Shown here: positions 35,363 through 45,193 of the stretch, one piece after another
How positions within the stretch are numbered: position 1 is the first letter of the stretch
Layout: each line of letters starts with the position of its first letter
Source: Rhodoligotrophos appendicifer
Lineage (GTDB): Bacteria > Pseudomonadota > Alphaproteobacteria > Rhizobiales > Im1
DNA length: 64,000 nt
NCBI RefSeq assembly: GCF_007474605.1
Contig: NZ_VHKL01000007.1
Coordinates: 308,464-372,463, forward strand
Direction of reading: 5' to 3'
The notes under the pieces: model-generated
What the model was told of the DNA's origin: nothing
The model's input: the letters and a program-made list of their open reading frames with translations, nothing else
Databases searched by the model: none
Made by a program: the position numbers and the translations under genes

Positions 35363-35572
35363 TTAGGACGAGGCGTTCAAAACGGCCGACGTCTTTCCGG
35401 TCCGGCGATCTTGCTCGACCTCGTAATCCACCTTCTGGCCTTCAAGCAGACCAGACAAACCGGCGCGCTCAAGAGCGGATACATGGACGAAAACGTCCTG
35501 TCCGCCGGCATCCGGCTGAATAAATCCATAACCTTTGGTCGGATTAAACCATTTCACGGTACCTGTTGCCAT
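35363..35572 (-). CDS. cspA: Cold-shock protein, CspA family
   Basis: 69 residues, a single CSD fold with both RNA-binding motifs: [18 protein letters not shown] (RNP1, KGYGFI) and [14 protein letters not shown] (RNP2, VFVH). The start ATG has AAAGGA upstream. Acts as an RNA chaperone in the cytoplasm. A perfect 8-bp inverted repeat lies in the likely 5' leader at 35608-35628. Gene symbol used in the family sense; paralogues are expected elsewhere. Confidence 0.93.
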   Translation of the reverse strand: MATGTVKWFNPTKGYGFIQPDAGGQDVFVHVSALERAGLSGLLEGQKVDYEVEQDRRTGKTSAVLNASS

Positions 35573-35607
35573 GATAACTTCCTTTCAATCGCTCACAAGT
35601 TTTAGAT

Positions 35608-35628
35608 CAGGTGAATATAGTTCACCTG
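35608..35628 (-). promoter_or_regulatory. Perfect inverted repeat in cspA upstream region
   Basis: CAGGTGAA (35608-35615) and TTCACCTG (35621-35628) with a 5-base spacer, 36 bp before the cspA start. It could be an operator or a leader hairpin; there is no T-run, so it is not a terminator. Confidence 0.5.
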
Positions 35629-35913
35629 CAAGTAGATCGATTTTGGACCGGAAGTATTATCAATCGCGACTTACGCCGCGCTTAGTCAAACAATTTCAGC
35701 AACAAGACCGACAGGTCAGATATAGGGCCCAGCTAGATTAAAGTCAACTCGGTTGAAGAAATTTCCCAGATTCAGGTGCGGTCATGATCTCTCATCGGAG
35801 CTGTCAATCTACCCGGATCCGGTTGAATTCCTGCCAGGAAACGACATTCTGACGGCAAGCTCATCACAATTTCATCGGGGGCTCGCCGCAACACGGGGGT
35901 GAGGAAGCGGAAT

Positions 35914-36306
35914 ATGAGGAAAATCGTGAGGGGATTTATGGTGATGTCCGGCGTGGCAATGCTCGTCGGTCCTGGTGACATGGCCTCGTCCGATGAACAG
36001 AACCCTTTATTTCAGTTCAACGGCAACCGGTACATTATAAGCGCTCAAGAGGCTGAAGGCGTCCTGACGCTTCGCGCTTACAAGGCAAAGGGAGCCACCG
36101 TATGGGAGCCCTTCGGATCTGCATCACTACCGCTTGGAGACGTCGATCAGCGCCGGCAGGCTGTTCGATCGGACCCCTCTCGCGGCAGCATCGTCGAGCG
36201 CATCTATTTCACAGGCAAAGCGATTGGCGTCTCAGCCGTGGACCTCGATAATTCCATTAACACCCAACGCTTTCGACATCCTGATGGGGCCGGCGCAGCG
36301 ATGTAA
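35914..36306 (+). CDS. Exported hypothetical protein, 130 residues
   Basis: Started at the ATG at 35914 (GAGGAAG upstream). Signal peptide MRKIVRGFMVMSGVAMLVGP then a small beta-rich domain (QFNGNRYIISAQEAEGVLTL; VERIYFTGKAIGVSAVDLDN). No Cys, no membrane segment after the signal, so probably periplasmic. Family not recognised. Convergent with the flavoenzyme gene, 13 bp apart. Confidence 0.6.
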   Translation: MRKIVRGFMVMSGVAMLVGPGDMASSDEQNPLFQFNGNRYIISAQEAEGVLTLRAYKAKGATVWEPFGSASLPLGDVDQRRQAVRSDPSRGSIVERIYFTGKAIGVSAVDLDNSINTQRFRHPDGAGAAM

Positions 36307-36319
36307 GGCCTGCCTAAAC

Positions 36320-38377
36320 TCAATTCGTTCTGAGGAGAGGGGAAGACAGATCAATCCGCTCACGTCGGAACATGCGTTCATCATCCTCGAATTCCTGGGC
36401 AAAGCGATGACCGGAATAGACAGCCGAAACGATCGCTGCAGGAGCCTCGCAGTCACCGATCCTGGTCACCTTTGTATGTTCACTTCTGGTATCGCCACCT
36501 CCTCCTAAGGCATCGAGTAGAGCATTATTTGGCAGGCGCGCGGTGACCAGCACGAGACAATCCGCTTTGTGCATATATCCCGCGCCGGTCCGTGCGTCGG
36601 CAAAGCGAACCTCACCGGGGCTGCTTCCCACAAGCATCCAATGCGTCACCATGGTCACGCCGAGCTGATGGAGCCGCTGGGCTGTTCGAGTATGCTCAAG
36701 AGTGTTGACGGTGAAAGACGAGATGTCGGCAGCCGGGGTCACGATCGTCACCTCATTACCTGCAAGTGCCAGCTTTTCGGCAATCACGGCGGCCATGTAG
36801 TAATGATCATCATCATAGATGATGATGTTGCCGACAGGATTGTTCCCGGTCATGACATCATCCGGGGTAAACAGCGGCATCTCTGGCGATAGAGGCAATG
36901 GGCGATGGGCAAAGCGACCAATACCATCGTTGCGCCATGTGGCCCCTGTCGCCAGAACGACATGCCCGGCGCCAAATTCCATAATGTCGGCGGGTGTCAG
37001 GTCGCTGCCGAGAAAAACCTCGACATTCAGCATTCGAGTGATCTGAGATACCCTCCAATCACGAACGCGGAGCCATTCGCGAAGCCCGGGTAGTTCTCCC
37101 TCCAAAGTCACGCGTCCACCGAGATGGTTCTTCTTTTCGGCAAGAGTCACCGCATAACCGCGTTGGCCCAAGGCTCGGGCGCATTCGAGACCTGCTGGCC
37201 CTCCCCCGACAACTAAGATCGACTGGTCGCTCTTCTTGGCGGCAATTCTCTCAGGATGCCATCCCCTGCGCCACTCCTCGCCCATGGTGGGATTTTGAGT
37301 GCAGCGAAGATGCGTCATGGCAAAGTGGCTGGACACGCAGATGTTGCAGCCAATGCATTCGCGGATATCATCGATGCGGCCCTCCTCGATCTTTCTGGGC
37401 AGGAAGGGGTCGGCGATGGAAGGACGGGCCGCGCCGATCATGTCGAGCACGCCACGACGAAGAAGACTTGCCATCGTGTCGGGAGACGTGAAGCGACCGA
37501 CACCGACCACCGGTTTTGACGTCACGGATTTGAGCCCTGTCATAAAGGGCTCATGATCATTTTCAGGTGCGAAACGTGAGGTGGGCGAATCGTCGGCCCA
37601 GGTGCCTACGACGAGGTCCCAGAGATCGGGCACTTCCGCAAGCAATCCGATCGCCTCAATTCCCTCGTCAGCGACTCGCAACCCCTCTGTGCCGAACAGC
37701 TCGTCGACGATGAGCCTGACGCTCACCGCCATGCCGTCGCCTCCCCCCTCCCGCGTCACCTCGATCAACTCCCTGAGCAGTCGAATGCGGTTCTTCAGAG
37801 GCCCACCATACTCATCCGACCGCTGATTGCGTGGCGACAAAAACTGAAACGCGATTGTTGAGAAGTTCCCATCGACGTTGATGATATCGAAGCCGGCCGT
37901 GCGCGCCCTCTTTGCTGCTGCCTTCCACCAACCCAGCAGCGCCCTGATGTCGGTTTTGTCCATCGCTCGCACCTGGACGGGGTGGTAGCCGCTGACGGGC
38001 CGATCCATAGGACCGAGCGGCACCTCGCGGGTCATCCGATTGGCGTTGTAATTGGCGGGATAGGCTAATTGCACGCCGGCGAGCGAACCGTGCTCGTGAA
38101 CTGCTTCAACCATCAGTGCCAGCGGCGGAATGTCTCCGTCATCCCACAGCATATGCAAGACTTCGGGCATGAGGTCACCGGATGGGTGCACGGAGCAGTG
38201 TTCCGTATTCACCACCGCCCATCCCCCCTCCGCCTTTACGCCGCGCATGGCGGCATGCGCCATGGGACGAAGATTGCCCATCCCGTTGCAATGCGGGGTC
38301 TGATAGAACCTGTTTCGAGCCGTCACCGGACCTATTCGGATAGGCTCGAATAATATGTCATAGCGCTGATCACGCAT
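36320..38377 (-). CDS. Trimethylamine dehydrogenase-like FMN/4Fe-4S/FAD oxidoreductase
   Basis: 685 residues, built like trimethylamine dehydrogenase: an Old Yellow Enzyme barrel (1-~340), a 4Fe-4S site C341-x2-C344-x2-C347-x11-C359 (CIGCNICVSS...RCTQNP), and an ADP/FAD-like domain (ILVVGGGPAGLECARALGQR). Cys30 in YQTPHCNGMG aligns with the Cys that carries 6-S-cysteinyl FMN in TMADH. The TMADH substrate cage and base are not kept: position 60 is His (Tyr in TMADH), 169 and 172 are Asp and Phe (Tyr and His), and the residue after the cluster Cys is His351 (Trp). So a different amine or N-methyl compound is likely. It lies 84 bp after the luciferase-like gene on the same strand. Confidence 0.85.
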   Translation of the reverse strand: MRDQRYDILFEPIRIGPVTARNRFYQTPHCNGMGNLRPMAHAAMRGVKAEGGWAVVNTEHCSVHPSGDLMPEVLHMLWDDGDIPPLALMVEAVHEHGSLAGVQLAYPANYNANRMTREVPLGPMDRPVSGYHPVQVRAMDKTDIRALLGWWKAAAKRARTAGFDIINVDGNFSTIAFQFLSPRNQRSDEYGGPLKNRIRLLRELIEVTREGGGDGMAVSVRLIVDELFGTEGLRVADEGIEAIGLLAEVPDLWDLVVGTWADDSPTSRFAPENDHEPFMTGLKSVTSKPVVGVGRFTSPDTMASLLRRGVLDMIGAARPSIADPFLPRKIEEGRIDDIRECIGCNICVSSHFAMTHLRCTQNPTMGEEWRRGWHPERIAAKKSDQSILVVGGGPAGLECARALGQRGYAVTLAEKKNHLGGRVTLEGELPGLREWLRVRDWRVSQITRMLNVEVFLGSDLTPADIMEFGAGHVVLATGATWRNDGIGRFAHRPLPLSPEMPLFTPDDVMTGNNPVGNIIIYDDDHYYMAAVIAEKLALAGNEVTIVTPAADISSFTVNTLEHTRTAQRLHQLGVTMVTHWMLVGSSPGEVRFADARTGAGYMHKADCLVLVTARLPNNALLDALGGGGDTRSEHTKVTRIGDCEAPAAIVSAVYSGHRFAQEFEDDERMFRRERIDLSSPLLRTN

Positions 38378-38461
38378 CCCTCATCCCCGCTGGAACCGCT
38401 GGCCCAGCGCGCAGTGTATCGCGTGCCCTTCTTCAATTTGGAATGAGACAAATGATGAAGT

Positions 38462-39493
38462 TCAGGCCAGCATGTCGCGCACCAGGGGGACGACGCGGCG
38501 GGCATATAGCTCAATGCAGTGCATGAGCTTGTTATGGGACAGGGGACCTGCGCTATATTTCAGGTCGAAGCGAGACAGACCCAGTGCTTCCACGGTCTTG
38601 GCGATCTTCCGGGCAACCGTCTCGGGTGAGCCTACATACAAGGATCCTCGATCAGCTTCGCGATCAAATTCCTCCCGCGCCATGGGCGGCCATCCCCGCT
38701 CGGCGCCGATTCTGTCCCGCATAATCTTGTAACTTGGCCAGAATTCGTCCCGCGCCTGCTCGTCTGTTGTCGCCACGTAACCTGGAGAATGGACGCCGAT
38801 CGGCTTCGGGGTTTTGCCCAACTCCGCGAAGGCACGATGATAGAGGTCGACGTAGCCCCGGAAGCGACCGGGATCGCCACCTATAATTGCAAGCATAAGG
38901 GGTAGATCGTAGCTCGCAGCCCGAACGACGGACTTGGGGCTTCCCCCGACGCCGATCCAGGTCTTGAGTCGTCCCGTTTCCACGGGTGGAAACACCTGCT
39001 GGTCCTGAAGGGCTGCTCGCGTCGCTCCGCTCCAGGTGACAGAGGTTCGCGTGATCAGGAGTGAGAACAGTTCGAGCCTCTCCTCGAAAAGTTTCTCGTA
39101 CTGATCCAGTTCAAAGCCAAACAGGGGGAAGGATTCGGTGAAGGATCCACGCCCCAGCATGACCTCGGCGCGACCGTTTGAAATTGCGTCCAAGGTCGAA
39201 AACCGCTGAAAGAGCCGAACAGGATCGTCGGAACTGAGAACGGTAACAGCTGAGCCCAAATGTATCTTCGTGGTCTTGCTTGCCAAAGCGGCGAGCACGG
39301 TCTCCGGCGAGGAGATGGCAAAGTCTGCCCGATGGTGCTCGCCGACTCCAAAGAAATCGAGGGCCAGTTCATCAGCGAACGCACCTTCGGCAATCACATC
39401 CCGGATAACCTGAGCGTGAGGCAGCGCTCCTCCGTCTGGTCCTGATGTCACGTCTCCGAAAGTGTCGAGTCCCATCTCCAGGTGATCTGCCAT
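38462..39493 (-). CDS. LLM-class flavin-dependent oxidoreductase
   Basis: 343 residues with the bacterial-luciferase fold: MGLDTFGDV at the start, DFFGVGEHHRADFAISSPET (strand-helix typical of the flavin face), KIHLGSAVTVLSSDDPVRLF, GRAEVMLGRGSFTESFPLFG and YVGSPETVARKIAKTVEALG near the end. These are FMNH2- or F420-dependent monooxygenases; in Hyphomicrobiales FMN with a separate reductase is usual. The next gene encodes a TMADH-like enzyme, so the pair may act on one amine or methylated substrate. ATG at 39493 chosen; ATG at 39475 is an alternative. Confidence 0.88.
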   Translation of the reverse strand: MADHLEMGLDTFGDVTSGPDGGALPHAQVIRDVIAEGAFADELALDFFGVGEHHRADFAISSPETVLAALASKTTKIHLGSAVTVLSSDDPVRLFQRFSTLDAISNGRAEVMLGRGSFTESFPLFGFELDQYEKLFEERLELFSLLITRTSVTWSGATRAALQDQQVFPPVETGRLKTWIGVGGSPKSVVRAASYDLPLMLAIIGGDPGRFRGYVDLYHRAFAELGKTPKPIGVHSPGYVATTDEQARDEFWPSYKIMRDRIGAERGWPPMAREEFDREADRGSLYVGSPETVARKIAKTVEALGLSRFDLKYSAGPLSHNKLMHCIELYARRVVPLVRDMLA

Positions 39494-39516
39494 GTTGATC
39501 CGGCCTCAGTACACGA

Positions 39517-39551
39517 GAAAAGCCCAGCCCGCCGTGACGGCGAGCCGGGCT
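39517..39551 (-). terminator. Rho-independent terminator after the YidB-like gene
   Basis: On the minus strand a GC-rich stem AGCCCGGCtCGCC / CGGCGgGCTGGGCT (39551-39521) is followed by TTTTC (to 39517). It separates the YidB-like gene from the LLM oxidoreductase gene. Confidence 0.7.
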
Positions 39552-39585
39552 AATCTTGATTAGTTAATGCAGAACCCGATCTACG

Positions 39586-40053
39586 TCACCCCGGCAGGCG
39601 ACCGTCCGGTGTGTACTTGTCAACCGCATCGGGCAGATCGCGCGAGAGTCTGGCCAGCAGTTCCTCTCGGGAGAGACCCGTCTGGGCGGACAGGGTATCC
39701 AGAACCTCAGGACCGATTGCTTTCTCGAGCTCTGAGGGCGGTAGTTCCTTGTTCGGCCCTGTTCCCACCCAGCTGTCAGCAACATCGCCCTGACCGTTTT
39801 TCTTGAACTGGTCGATCAGGTCGCCAAGGCCACCGCTGAGCACGCTACCGGCGCTGGAGCCGCCGAGCATCCCTCCCAGTCCGCCAAGGATTCCTCCAAG
39901 GCCAGATCCACCTTCTGCCTGACCCGCTCCCTGCCCCTGAGCTCCAGCCTTTCCCAGTCCACCGAGCATTTCGGCAATCTTGTCCCTGTTCTGATAGCCA
40001 GCGACTGCCAACAGCCCGAGAAGGGCCGTCATAGACGGTAATCCGCGACTCAT
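39586..40053 (-). CDS. YidB family (DUF937) protein
   Basis: 155 residues with the YidB layout: short N-terminal helix ([20 protein letters not shown]), a Gly-rich low-complexity middle ([15 protein letters not shown]), [20 protein letters not shown], then [20 protein letters not shown] and the C-terminal helical part ([20 protein letters not shown]). AAGGAG precedes the ATG at 40053. Role unknown, often linked to stress. Followed by a strong terminator. Confidence 0.88.
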   Translation of the reverse strand: MSRGLPSMTALLGLLAVAGYQNRDKIAEMLGGLGKAGAQGQGAGQAEGGSGLGGILGGLGGMLGGSSAGSVLSGGLGDLIDQFKKNGQGDVADSWVGTGPNKELPPSELEKAIGPEVLDTLSAQTGLSREELLARLSRDLPDAVDKYTPDGRLPG

Positions 40054-40201
40054 GTTTAGTTCTCCTTGTCTAACGCAGAAAAAATCGCGCTTGCCTGATT
40101 TGCGTTCCGTAAAATCTTTGCTGCGGTCACGTGGGTCCAGTTCGACAACTTACCGCGCTTTGCGTAAATCTTTGCTTGATCGCCTGAAGAAAGGACAGCC
40201 T

Positions 40202-40456
40202 ATGGGTTTCATCTGGACCATCATTATTGGGTTCGTCGCCGGTGTCATCGCCAAGTTCATCATGCCAGGTCCGAATGAACCGTCCGGCTTCATTCTGACC
40301 ACGATTCTAGGAATCGTCGGTGCTATCGTTGCGACATTTCTCGGACAAGCGCTGGGATGGTACTCGCCAGGAGAGGGCGCCGGACTCATCGGAGCCGTGG
40401 TGGGGGCGATCATCCTCCTCCTCATCTGGGGAGCTATTGCTAAGCGGCGAGGCTAA
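40202..40456 (+). CDS. GlsB/YeaQ/YmgE family membrane protein
   Basis: 84 residues from the ATG at 40202 (AAAGGA upstream); a longer frame from 40052 is not supported. Three hydrophobic segments: MGFIWTIIIGFVAGVIAKFI, GFILTTILGIVGAIVATFLG and GAGLIGAVVGAIILLLIWGA with the typical basic end AKRRG. Small inner-membrane stress protein family (transglycosylase-associated). Function not established. Confidence 0.9.
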   Translation: MGFIWTIIIGFVAGVIAKFIMPGPNEPSGFILTTILGIVGAIVATFLGQALGWYSPGEGAGLIGAVVGAIILLLIWGAIAKRRG

Positions 40457-40665
40457 CCTCGCGTCATCGAGGATCAGCGAGACCGGCTGACGGAACAGTC
40501 TCGCGAGCGAAAAGTTGATCCGCCTTGCCGGATCGCTTTTCGCCGCGAAAGGGACTCTCTTAAGAAAGGGCGTAGCTTCCTGAATGCGGATTAGCGGATC
40601 GCGCCCAACCGCGACTTGGAAATGACACGGCGGTCCGTTACCTTGATCGGCATGGATTTTCTTCC

Positions 40666-41835
40666 ATGACATCTTCTGGTCTGTTTGCGTTCAATGCAGG
40701 GTCTTCCAGCATCAAGGTCGGCATTTTTCGCGTGGAGGCGGCACTACAACGGGTTGCCACCGCCTCCATAGATCTTCGCCACAAACCCACAGTCCTGAAG
40801 CTTACCACGGAGAGCACGACCAGAGATCTGACACTGGGCAAAGATGTTTCCGATCTGTTGCCTCTTGTTGAGGAACTGGTCGGAGTGCTGTGCGAGGAAT
40901 GCGGGCTGGGCGATCTGCTCGGGGTGGGCCACCGCATCGTCCACGGAGGCAATCTCTTCACAGATGCCACGGCGGTCAACGAAAAAAGCCTCGAGATGAT
41001 CCGTTCACTCATTCCCCTAGCTCCGTTGCATCAGCCTCAAGGCCTGCACCTTATCGAGGCGATGCGCAGCTTGAGACCAGAACTTCCACAATCGGCTTCT
41101 TTCGACACGGTTTTTCATCGTACCCAGGATGAGAGGCGGCGCCGCTTTGCCCTGCCCCGCGAATTTGAAGACCAAGGCATAAAGCGCTACGGCTTTCATG
41201 GTCTTTCCTACAAGTTTATCGCTGCTGCCCTGCGGAAGCGTGACCCCGCATTTGCGGCTGGGCGAGTTGTGGTCGCTCACCTCGGCAGCGGTGCAAGCCT
41301 TTGCGGGCTTGTCAATGGAGTCAGCCGTGACACCAGCATGAGTTTTTCCACCCTTGATGGCATTCCCATGGCGACGCGGCCGGGTTCGCTTGACGCCGGT
41401 GTTCTGCTTTACCTGCTTCAGCAGCGGGGCTGGTCAGCGGAAGCCCTGGAAGACCTGCTCTATCATCGCTCTGGGCTTCTCGGCATCTCCGGCGTCAGTG
41501 CCGATACGCGCGATCTTCTCTCTAGCTCCCTGCCAGAAGCACGTCAGGCACTTGAACTCTTCACATTGGCTACTGCACGAGAAGCGGCGGGCATTGCCAC
41601 GACAATGGGCGGCTTGGACGGCATCGTGTTCACCGGAGGAATCGGAGAGCATCAACCGCAAATCAGGGCTGCGGTTTGCGCCCAGCTGACGTGGCTTGGA
41701 ACGCGTCTTGACGCTCGAGCCAACGAAGAAGGGATGTTTCGGATCGATGCCCCAGCCAGCCGCGTTGCCTTGGCAGTGCTGGCCACTGACGAAGAGCAGG
41801 TGATTGCCGAGGAGGCCTTGGACGTGCTGGGTTGA
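40666..41835 (+). CDS. ackA: Acetate kinase
   Basis: 389 residues with ASKHA-fold motifs: LFAFNAGSSSIKVGIF (phosphate 1), GHRIVHGG, FDTVFHRT, YGFHGLSYKFIA, VVAHLGSGASLCGLVNGVSR and DGIVFTGGIGEHQPQIR. It interconverts acetyl phosphate + ADP and acetate + ATP. The phosphoketolase gene follows after 70 bp on the same strand, so the pair converts sugar phosphates to acetate with ATP gain. No phosphotransacetylase is next to it. Slightly shorter than the enterobacterial enzyme (400 residues). Confidence 0.95.
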   Translation: MTSSGLFAFNAGSSSIKVGIFRVEAALQRVATASIDLRHKPTVLKLTTESTTRDLTLGKDVSDLLPLVEELVGVLCEECGLGDLLGVGHRIVHGGNLFTDATAVNEKSLEMIRSLIPLAPLHQPQGLHLIEAMRSLRPELPQSASFDTVFHRTQDERRRRFALPREFEDQGIKRYGFHGLSYKFIAAALRKRDPAFAAGRVVVAHLGSGASLCGLVNGVSRDTSMSFSTLDGIPMATRPGSLDAGVLLYLLQQRGWSAEALEDLLYHRSGLLGISGVSADTRDLLSSSLPEARQALELFTLATAREAAGIATTMGGLDGIVFTGGIGEHQPQIRAAVCAQLTWLGTRLDARANEEGMFRIDAPASRVALAVLATDEEQVIAEEALDVLG

Positions 41836-41905
41836 TGATCTCGATCAAAGACATTTGCTTTACAGCTAGGCATCATCGCCCAAACAATTTTAGCGGAGCA
41901 TTTTT

Positions 41906-44296
41906 ATGGTCGACCCGACACATCCCGACACCGCCTCGAGGAGGCCGCGGCTGTCTTCGGATCTCCTCCATCGTATGAACGGCTGGTGGCGCGCCGCCAA
42001 TTACTTGTCGGTCGGTCAGATCTATTTGCTGGACAATCCCCTCTTACGCGAGCCCTTGACGCTCGATCATGTCAAACCCCGGTTGCTGGGCCATTGGGGC
42101 ACCACACCCGGTTTGAATTTTATCTATGTGCATCTCAATCGGGTGATCAAAGAACAGGATTTGAACGTTCTCTTCATCGCGGGTCCTGGTCATGGTGCGC
42201 CGGGAGTTGTGGCGAGCACCTACCTGGAAGGCACCTACAGCGAAGTCTATCCGGACGTTTCGGAAGACGAGGAAGGGCTCCGGCGACTGTTTCGCCAATT
42301 TTCGTTCCCCGGGGGCATTCCCAGCCATGCCGCACCGGAGACACCGGGGTCAATCCATGAAGGCGGTGAACTCGGCTATTCTCTGGCTCACGCCTTTGGC
42401 GCGGTCTTGGACAATCCTGAGCTCATCGCCGCCTGTGTGGTGGGTGATGGCGAAGCCGAAACTGGTCCCTTGGCTACGTCTTGGCATGCGAACAAATTTC
42501 TTAATCCAGCTGCCGATGGGGCTGTCCTCCCGATCCTCCATCTGAACGGCTACAAGATCGCCAATCCAACGGTGCTGGCCCGGATCTCGTCAGAAGAGTT
42601 GGATTCACTCTTTCGCGGCTACGGCTATTCTCCGCTCCTTGTCGAGGGAGAGGACCCGGTGGAGATGCACCAGAAGATGGCCGTTGCCATGGATCAGGCC
42701 ATGGCGGACATCCGTTCGATCCAGCAAGCAGCTCGTCAGGAAGGCGTGGTTGAGCGGCCAGGCTGGCCAATGATCATCCTCCGTAGCCCAAAGGGTTGGA
42801 CGGGTCCTAAAAAAGTGGACGGGCTGAAGAGCGAAGGCTTCTGGCGTTCCCATCAGGTTCCCTTCTCGGACATGAAGAAGGCCGAGCATCTCACTCTGCT
42901 TGAAGAGTGGATGCACAGCTACAGACCCGAGGAGCTTTTTGACGACAACGGGCGCCTGCGCGAGGAGATCGCCAGTCTGGCACCGATCGGCGCAAAGCGG
43001 ATGAGCGCGAACCCTCATGCCAATGGGGGCATTCTGAGAAAACCTCTGAGGTTGCCGGACTTTACCCGCTATGCCGTCGCTGTTCCCCGGCCGGGAGCCA
43101 CCGATGCAGAGGCCACACGGGTGATGGGTGCCTTCCTACGCGATGTCATGACCGCCAATGAAGCGACGAGAAATTTTCGAGTGTTCGGTCCCGACGAGAC
43201 CGCCTCAAATCGCCTTCAGGCGCTCTTCGAGGTCACCGATCGGGCATGGGACGCGGAAACAATTGTCGAAGACGATCATCTGGCACCGGATGGCCGGGTG
43301 ATGGAGATCCTGAGCGAGCATCTTTGTCAGGGCTGGCTGGAAGGCTACCTTCTGACGGGCCGGCACGGCCTTCTCTCCTGCTACGAGGCATTCATCCACA
43401 TCGTGGATTCCATGTTCAATCAGCATGCGAAATGGCTCAAGACCGCTCGAGACGTGCCCTGGCGCCGTCCGATCTCATCGCTAAACTATCTGCTGACATC
43501 GCATGTTTGGCGGCAGGACCATAATGGCTTCAGCCATCAGGATCCTGGCTTCATCGACCACGTTGTGAACAAAAAGGCCGATATCGTGCGGGTCTATCTG
43601 CCGCCGGATGCGAACACACTCCTCCATGTGACCGACCACTGCCTGCGCAGTTGGGATCGCGTCAATGTCATCGTAGCCGGAAAGCAGCCCGCTCCTCAGT
43701 GGCTGGACATGGACAGCGCGATCAACCATTGCGAGCGCGGTATTGGTATCTGGGAATGGGCTAGCAATGACCAAGGTATGGAGCCCGATGTCGTCATGGC
43801 CTGTGCCGGAGACGTACCAACGCTTGAGACTCTGGCAGCAGTTGACTTGATGCGCCACCGGCTTCCCGAGCTAAAGGTGCGAGTCATCAACGTCGTCGAT
43901 CTCATGACCCTGCAGCCTCGATCGCAACATCCTCATGGCTTGACGGATGGAGATTTCGACGCGCTGTTCACCAAGGACAAGCCGGTGATCTTCGCCTATC
44001 ACGGCTATCCCTGGCTGATCCACCGACTGTCGTACAAGCGCACGAATCACGACAACATGCATGTGCGCGGGTATGTGGAAGAGGGTTCGACAACCACTCC
44101 TTTCGATATGGTCGTTCGGAACAAGCTAGACCGCTATCATCTCGTGTCTGACGTAATCGAGCGGGTTCCCCAGCTCGGTGTCAAGGCGGCTTATCTGAAG
44201 CAGTATCTCCAGGACACGCTCAGTGAGCATAAGCGCTTTATCTGCGAGCATGGCATCGACATGCCCGAGATCCGTAATTGGCGTTGGCCGGCGTAA
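41906..44296 (+). CDS. Xylulose-5-phosphate/fructose-6-phosphate phosphoketolase
   Basis: 796 residues, normal family length. Motifs: [20 protein letters not shown] near the N-terminus, [20 protein letters not shown] (thiamine pyrophosphate and phosphate loop), [40 protein letters not shown] (TPP/Mg site), and later [20 protein letters not shown]. It splits xylulose-5-P or fructose-6-P with phosphate into acetyl phosphate plus glyceraldehyde-3-P or erythrose-4-P. GGAG lies 8 bp before the ATG. Operon with ackA is near certain. Confidence 0.96.
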   Translation: MVDPTHPDTASRRPRLSSDLLHRMNGWWRAANYLSVGQIYLLDNPLLREPLTLDHVKPRLLGHWGTTPGLNFIYVHLNRVIKEQDLNVLFIAGPGHGAPGVVASTYLEGTYSEVYPDVSEDEEGLRRLFRQFSFPGGIPSHAAPETPGSIHEGGELGYSLAHAFGAVLDNPELIAACVVGDGEAETGPLATSWHANKFLNPAADGAVLPILHLNGYKIANPTVLARISSEELDSLFRGYGYSPLLVEGEDPVEMHQKMAVAMDQAMADIRSIQQAARQEGVVERPGWPMIILRSPKGWTGPKKVDGLKSEGFWRSHQVPFSDMKKAEHLTLLEEWMHSYRPEELFDDNGRLREEIASLAPIGAKRMSANPHANGGILRKPLRLPDFTRYAVAVPRPGATDAEATRVMGAFLRDVMTANEATRNFRVFGPDETASNRLQALFEVTDRAWDAETIVEDDHLAPDGRVMEILSEHLCQGWLEGYLLTGRHGLLSCYEAFIHIVDSMFNQHAKWLKTARDVPWRRPISSLNYLLTSHVWRQDHNGFSHQDPGFIDHVVNKKADIVRVYLPPDANTLLHVTDHCLRSWDRVNVIVAGKQPAPQWLDMDSAINHCERGIGIWEWASNDQGMEPDVVMACAGDVPTLETLAAVDLMRHRLPELKVRVINVVDLMTLQPRSQHPHGLTDGDFDALFTKDKPVIFAYHGYPWLIHRLSYKRTNHDNMHVRGYVEEGSTTTPFDMVVRNKLDRYHLVSDVIERVPQLGVKAAYLKQYLQDTLSEHKRFICEHGIDMPEIRNWRWPA

Positions 44297-44329
44297 TTCG
44301 AGATCCCGCAGAAGGCGAGACGAAGGAGA

Positions 44330-45094
44330 TCAATCTTCCTTAGTCGCGGCGCTATCGCTCGTGTAGGGGGGCCGGGGGATGTTCATATGTGCAGCTCTTA
44401 GTGCTTCCGACCAACTGTTCCGTAGATCCTGGAAATAAGGATCTCCGACTTCGATCCGGGCCGAAACTTGGGTGGCGAGCGCGTCACGCCTGATGACGAT
44501 GATATCGATCGGCAGTCCGACTCCCAAATTCGATCGCATCGTCGAATCCACAGAAATCAGGCCGATTTTCAGAGCGTCGTAGATATCGATGTCATAGGTC
44601 ACCGCCCGGTCCAGGATTGGTTTGCCGTATTTGTGTTCGCCGATCTGCAGAAAGGGCGCGTCCATTCCACACTCGATGAAGTTACCGGCCGAGTAGATCA
44701 TGTAGAGCTTTGGCGGTTTGCCCTTGATCTGACCGCCGAGCAGGAAAGATACTTCGAAGGATACGCCGGCCTCTTCCAATGCCTCGCCCAATTCGTGGCG
44801 GATTTGCCGAAGTCCCAGCCCCACAAGCTGCGCTGCCCTGAACATGCTGGGCACGGTTTCGAGGGTTTCAATGCGCCCGCTGTGTGGATCCTTCATCCCT
44901 TCAGCCAGCAGCCCCATGACCGATTGCGACAGCGACAAGTTACCAGCAGAGGCCACGGAGACGACCCGCTCTCCTGGTCGGTCCCACACATGCAGCTTGC
45001 GGAAGGTGGAGACGTTGTCGATGCCCGCATTGGTGCGGGTGTCGGCAATCATCACCAACCCTTCCCGTACCAGAATTCCAGTGCAATACGTCAT
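44330..45094 (-). CDS. Anbu: proteasome-like peptidase (bacterial 20S homologue)
   Basis: Started at the ATG at 45094 so that Thr follows Met (MTYCTGILVREGLVMIADTR, 254 residues); an upstream ATG at 45118 would mask this residue. After Met removal Thr1, Asp17 and Lys32 occupy the catalytic Ntn-hydrolase positions. Later stretches (VVSVASAGNLSLSQSVMGLL; FEVSFLLGGQIKGKPPKLYM) fit the beta-sandwich. Anbu forms large ring or helical assemblies in the cytoplasm with uncertain substrates. It is the last of four same-strand genes (ATP-grasp, alpha-E, transglutaminase, Anbu), the classic conserved cluster. Confidence 0.92.
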   Translation of the reverse strand: MTYCTGILVREGLVMIADTRTNAGIDNVSTFRKLHVWDRPGERVVSVASAGNLSLSQSVMGLLAEGMKDPHSGRIETLETVPSMFRAAQLVGLGLRQIRHELGEALEEAGVSFEVSFLLGGQIKGKPPKLYMIYSAGNFIECGMDAPFLQIGEHKYGKPILDRAVTYDIDIYDALKIGLISVDSTMRSNLGVGLPIDIIVIRRDALATQVSARIEVGDPYFQDLRNSWSEALRAAHMNIPRPPYTSDSAATKED

Positions 45095-45193
45095 GTGATC
45101 CACTTCCGATTTGGCCATTCACGCGCGGCGAGACGTCTTCACACCTGCCACCGGGGTTATGGCACGCGGGCCAGTGAAAGTGTCGGACTCATT

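Noticed and set aside
40492..40516. GGAAC-N16-AGTT upstream of ackA as an EcfG promoter
   Set aside because: The -10 part departs from the consensus and it lies 150 bp from the start codon; too weak to list.
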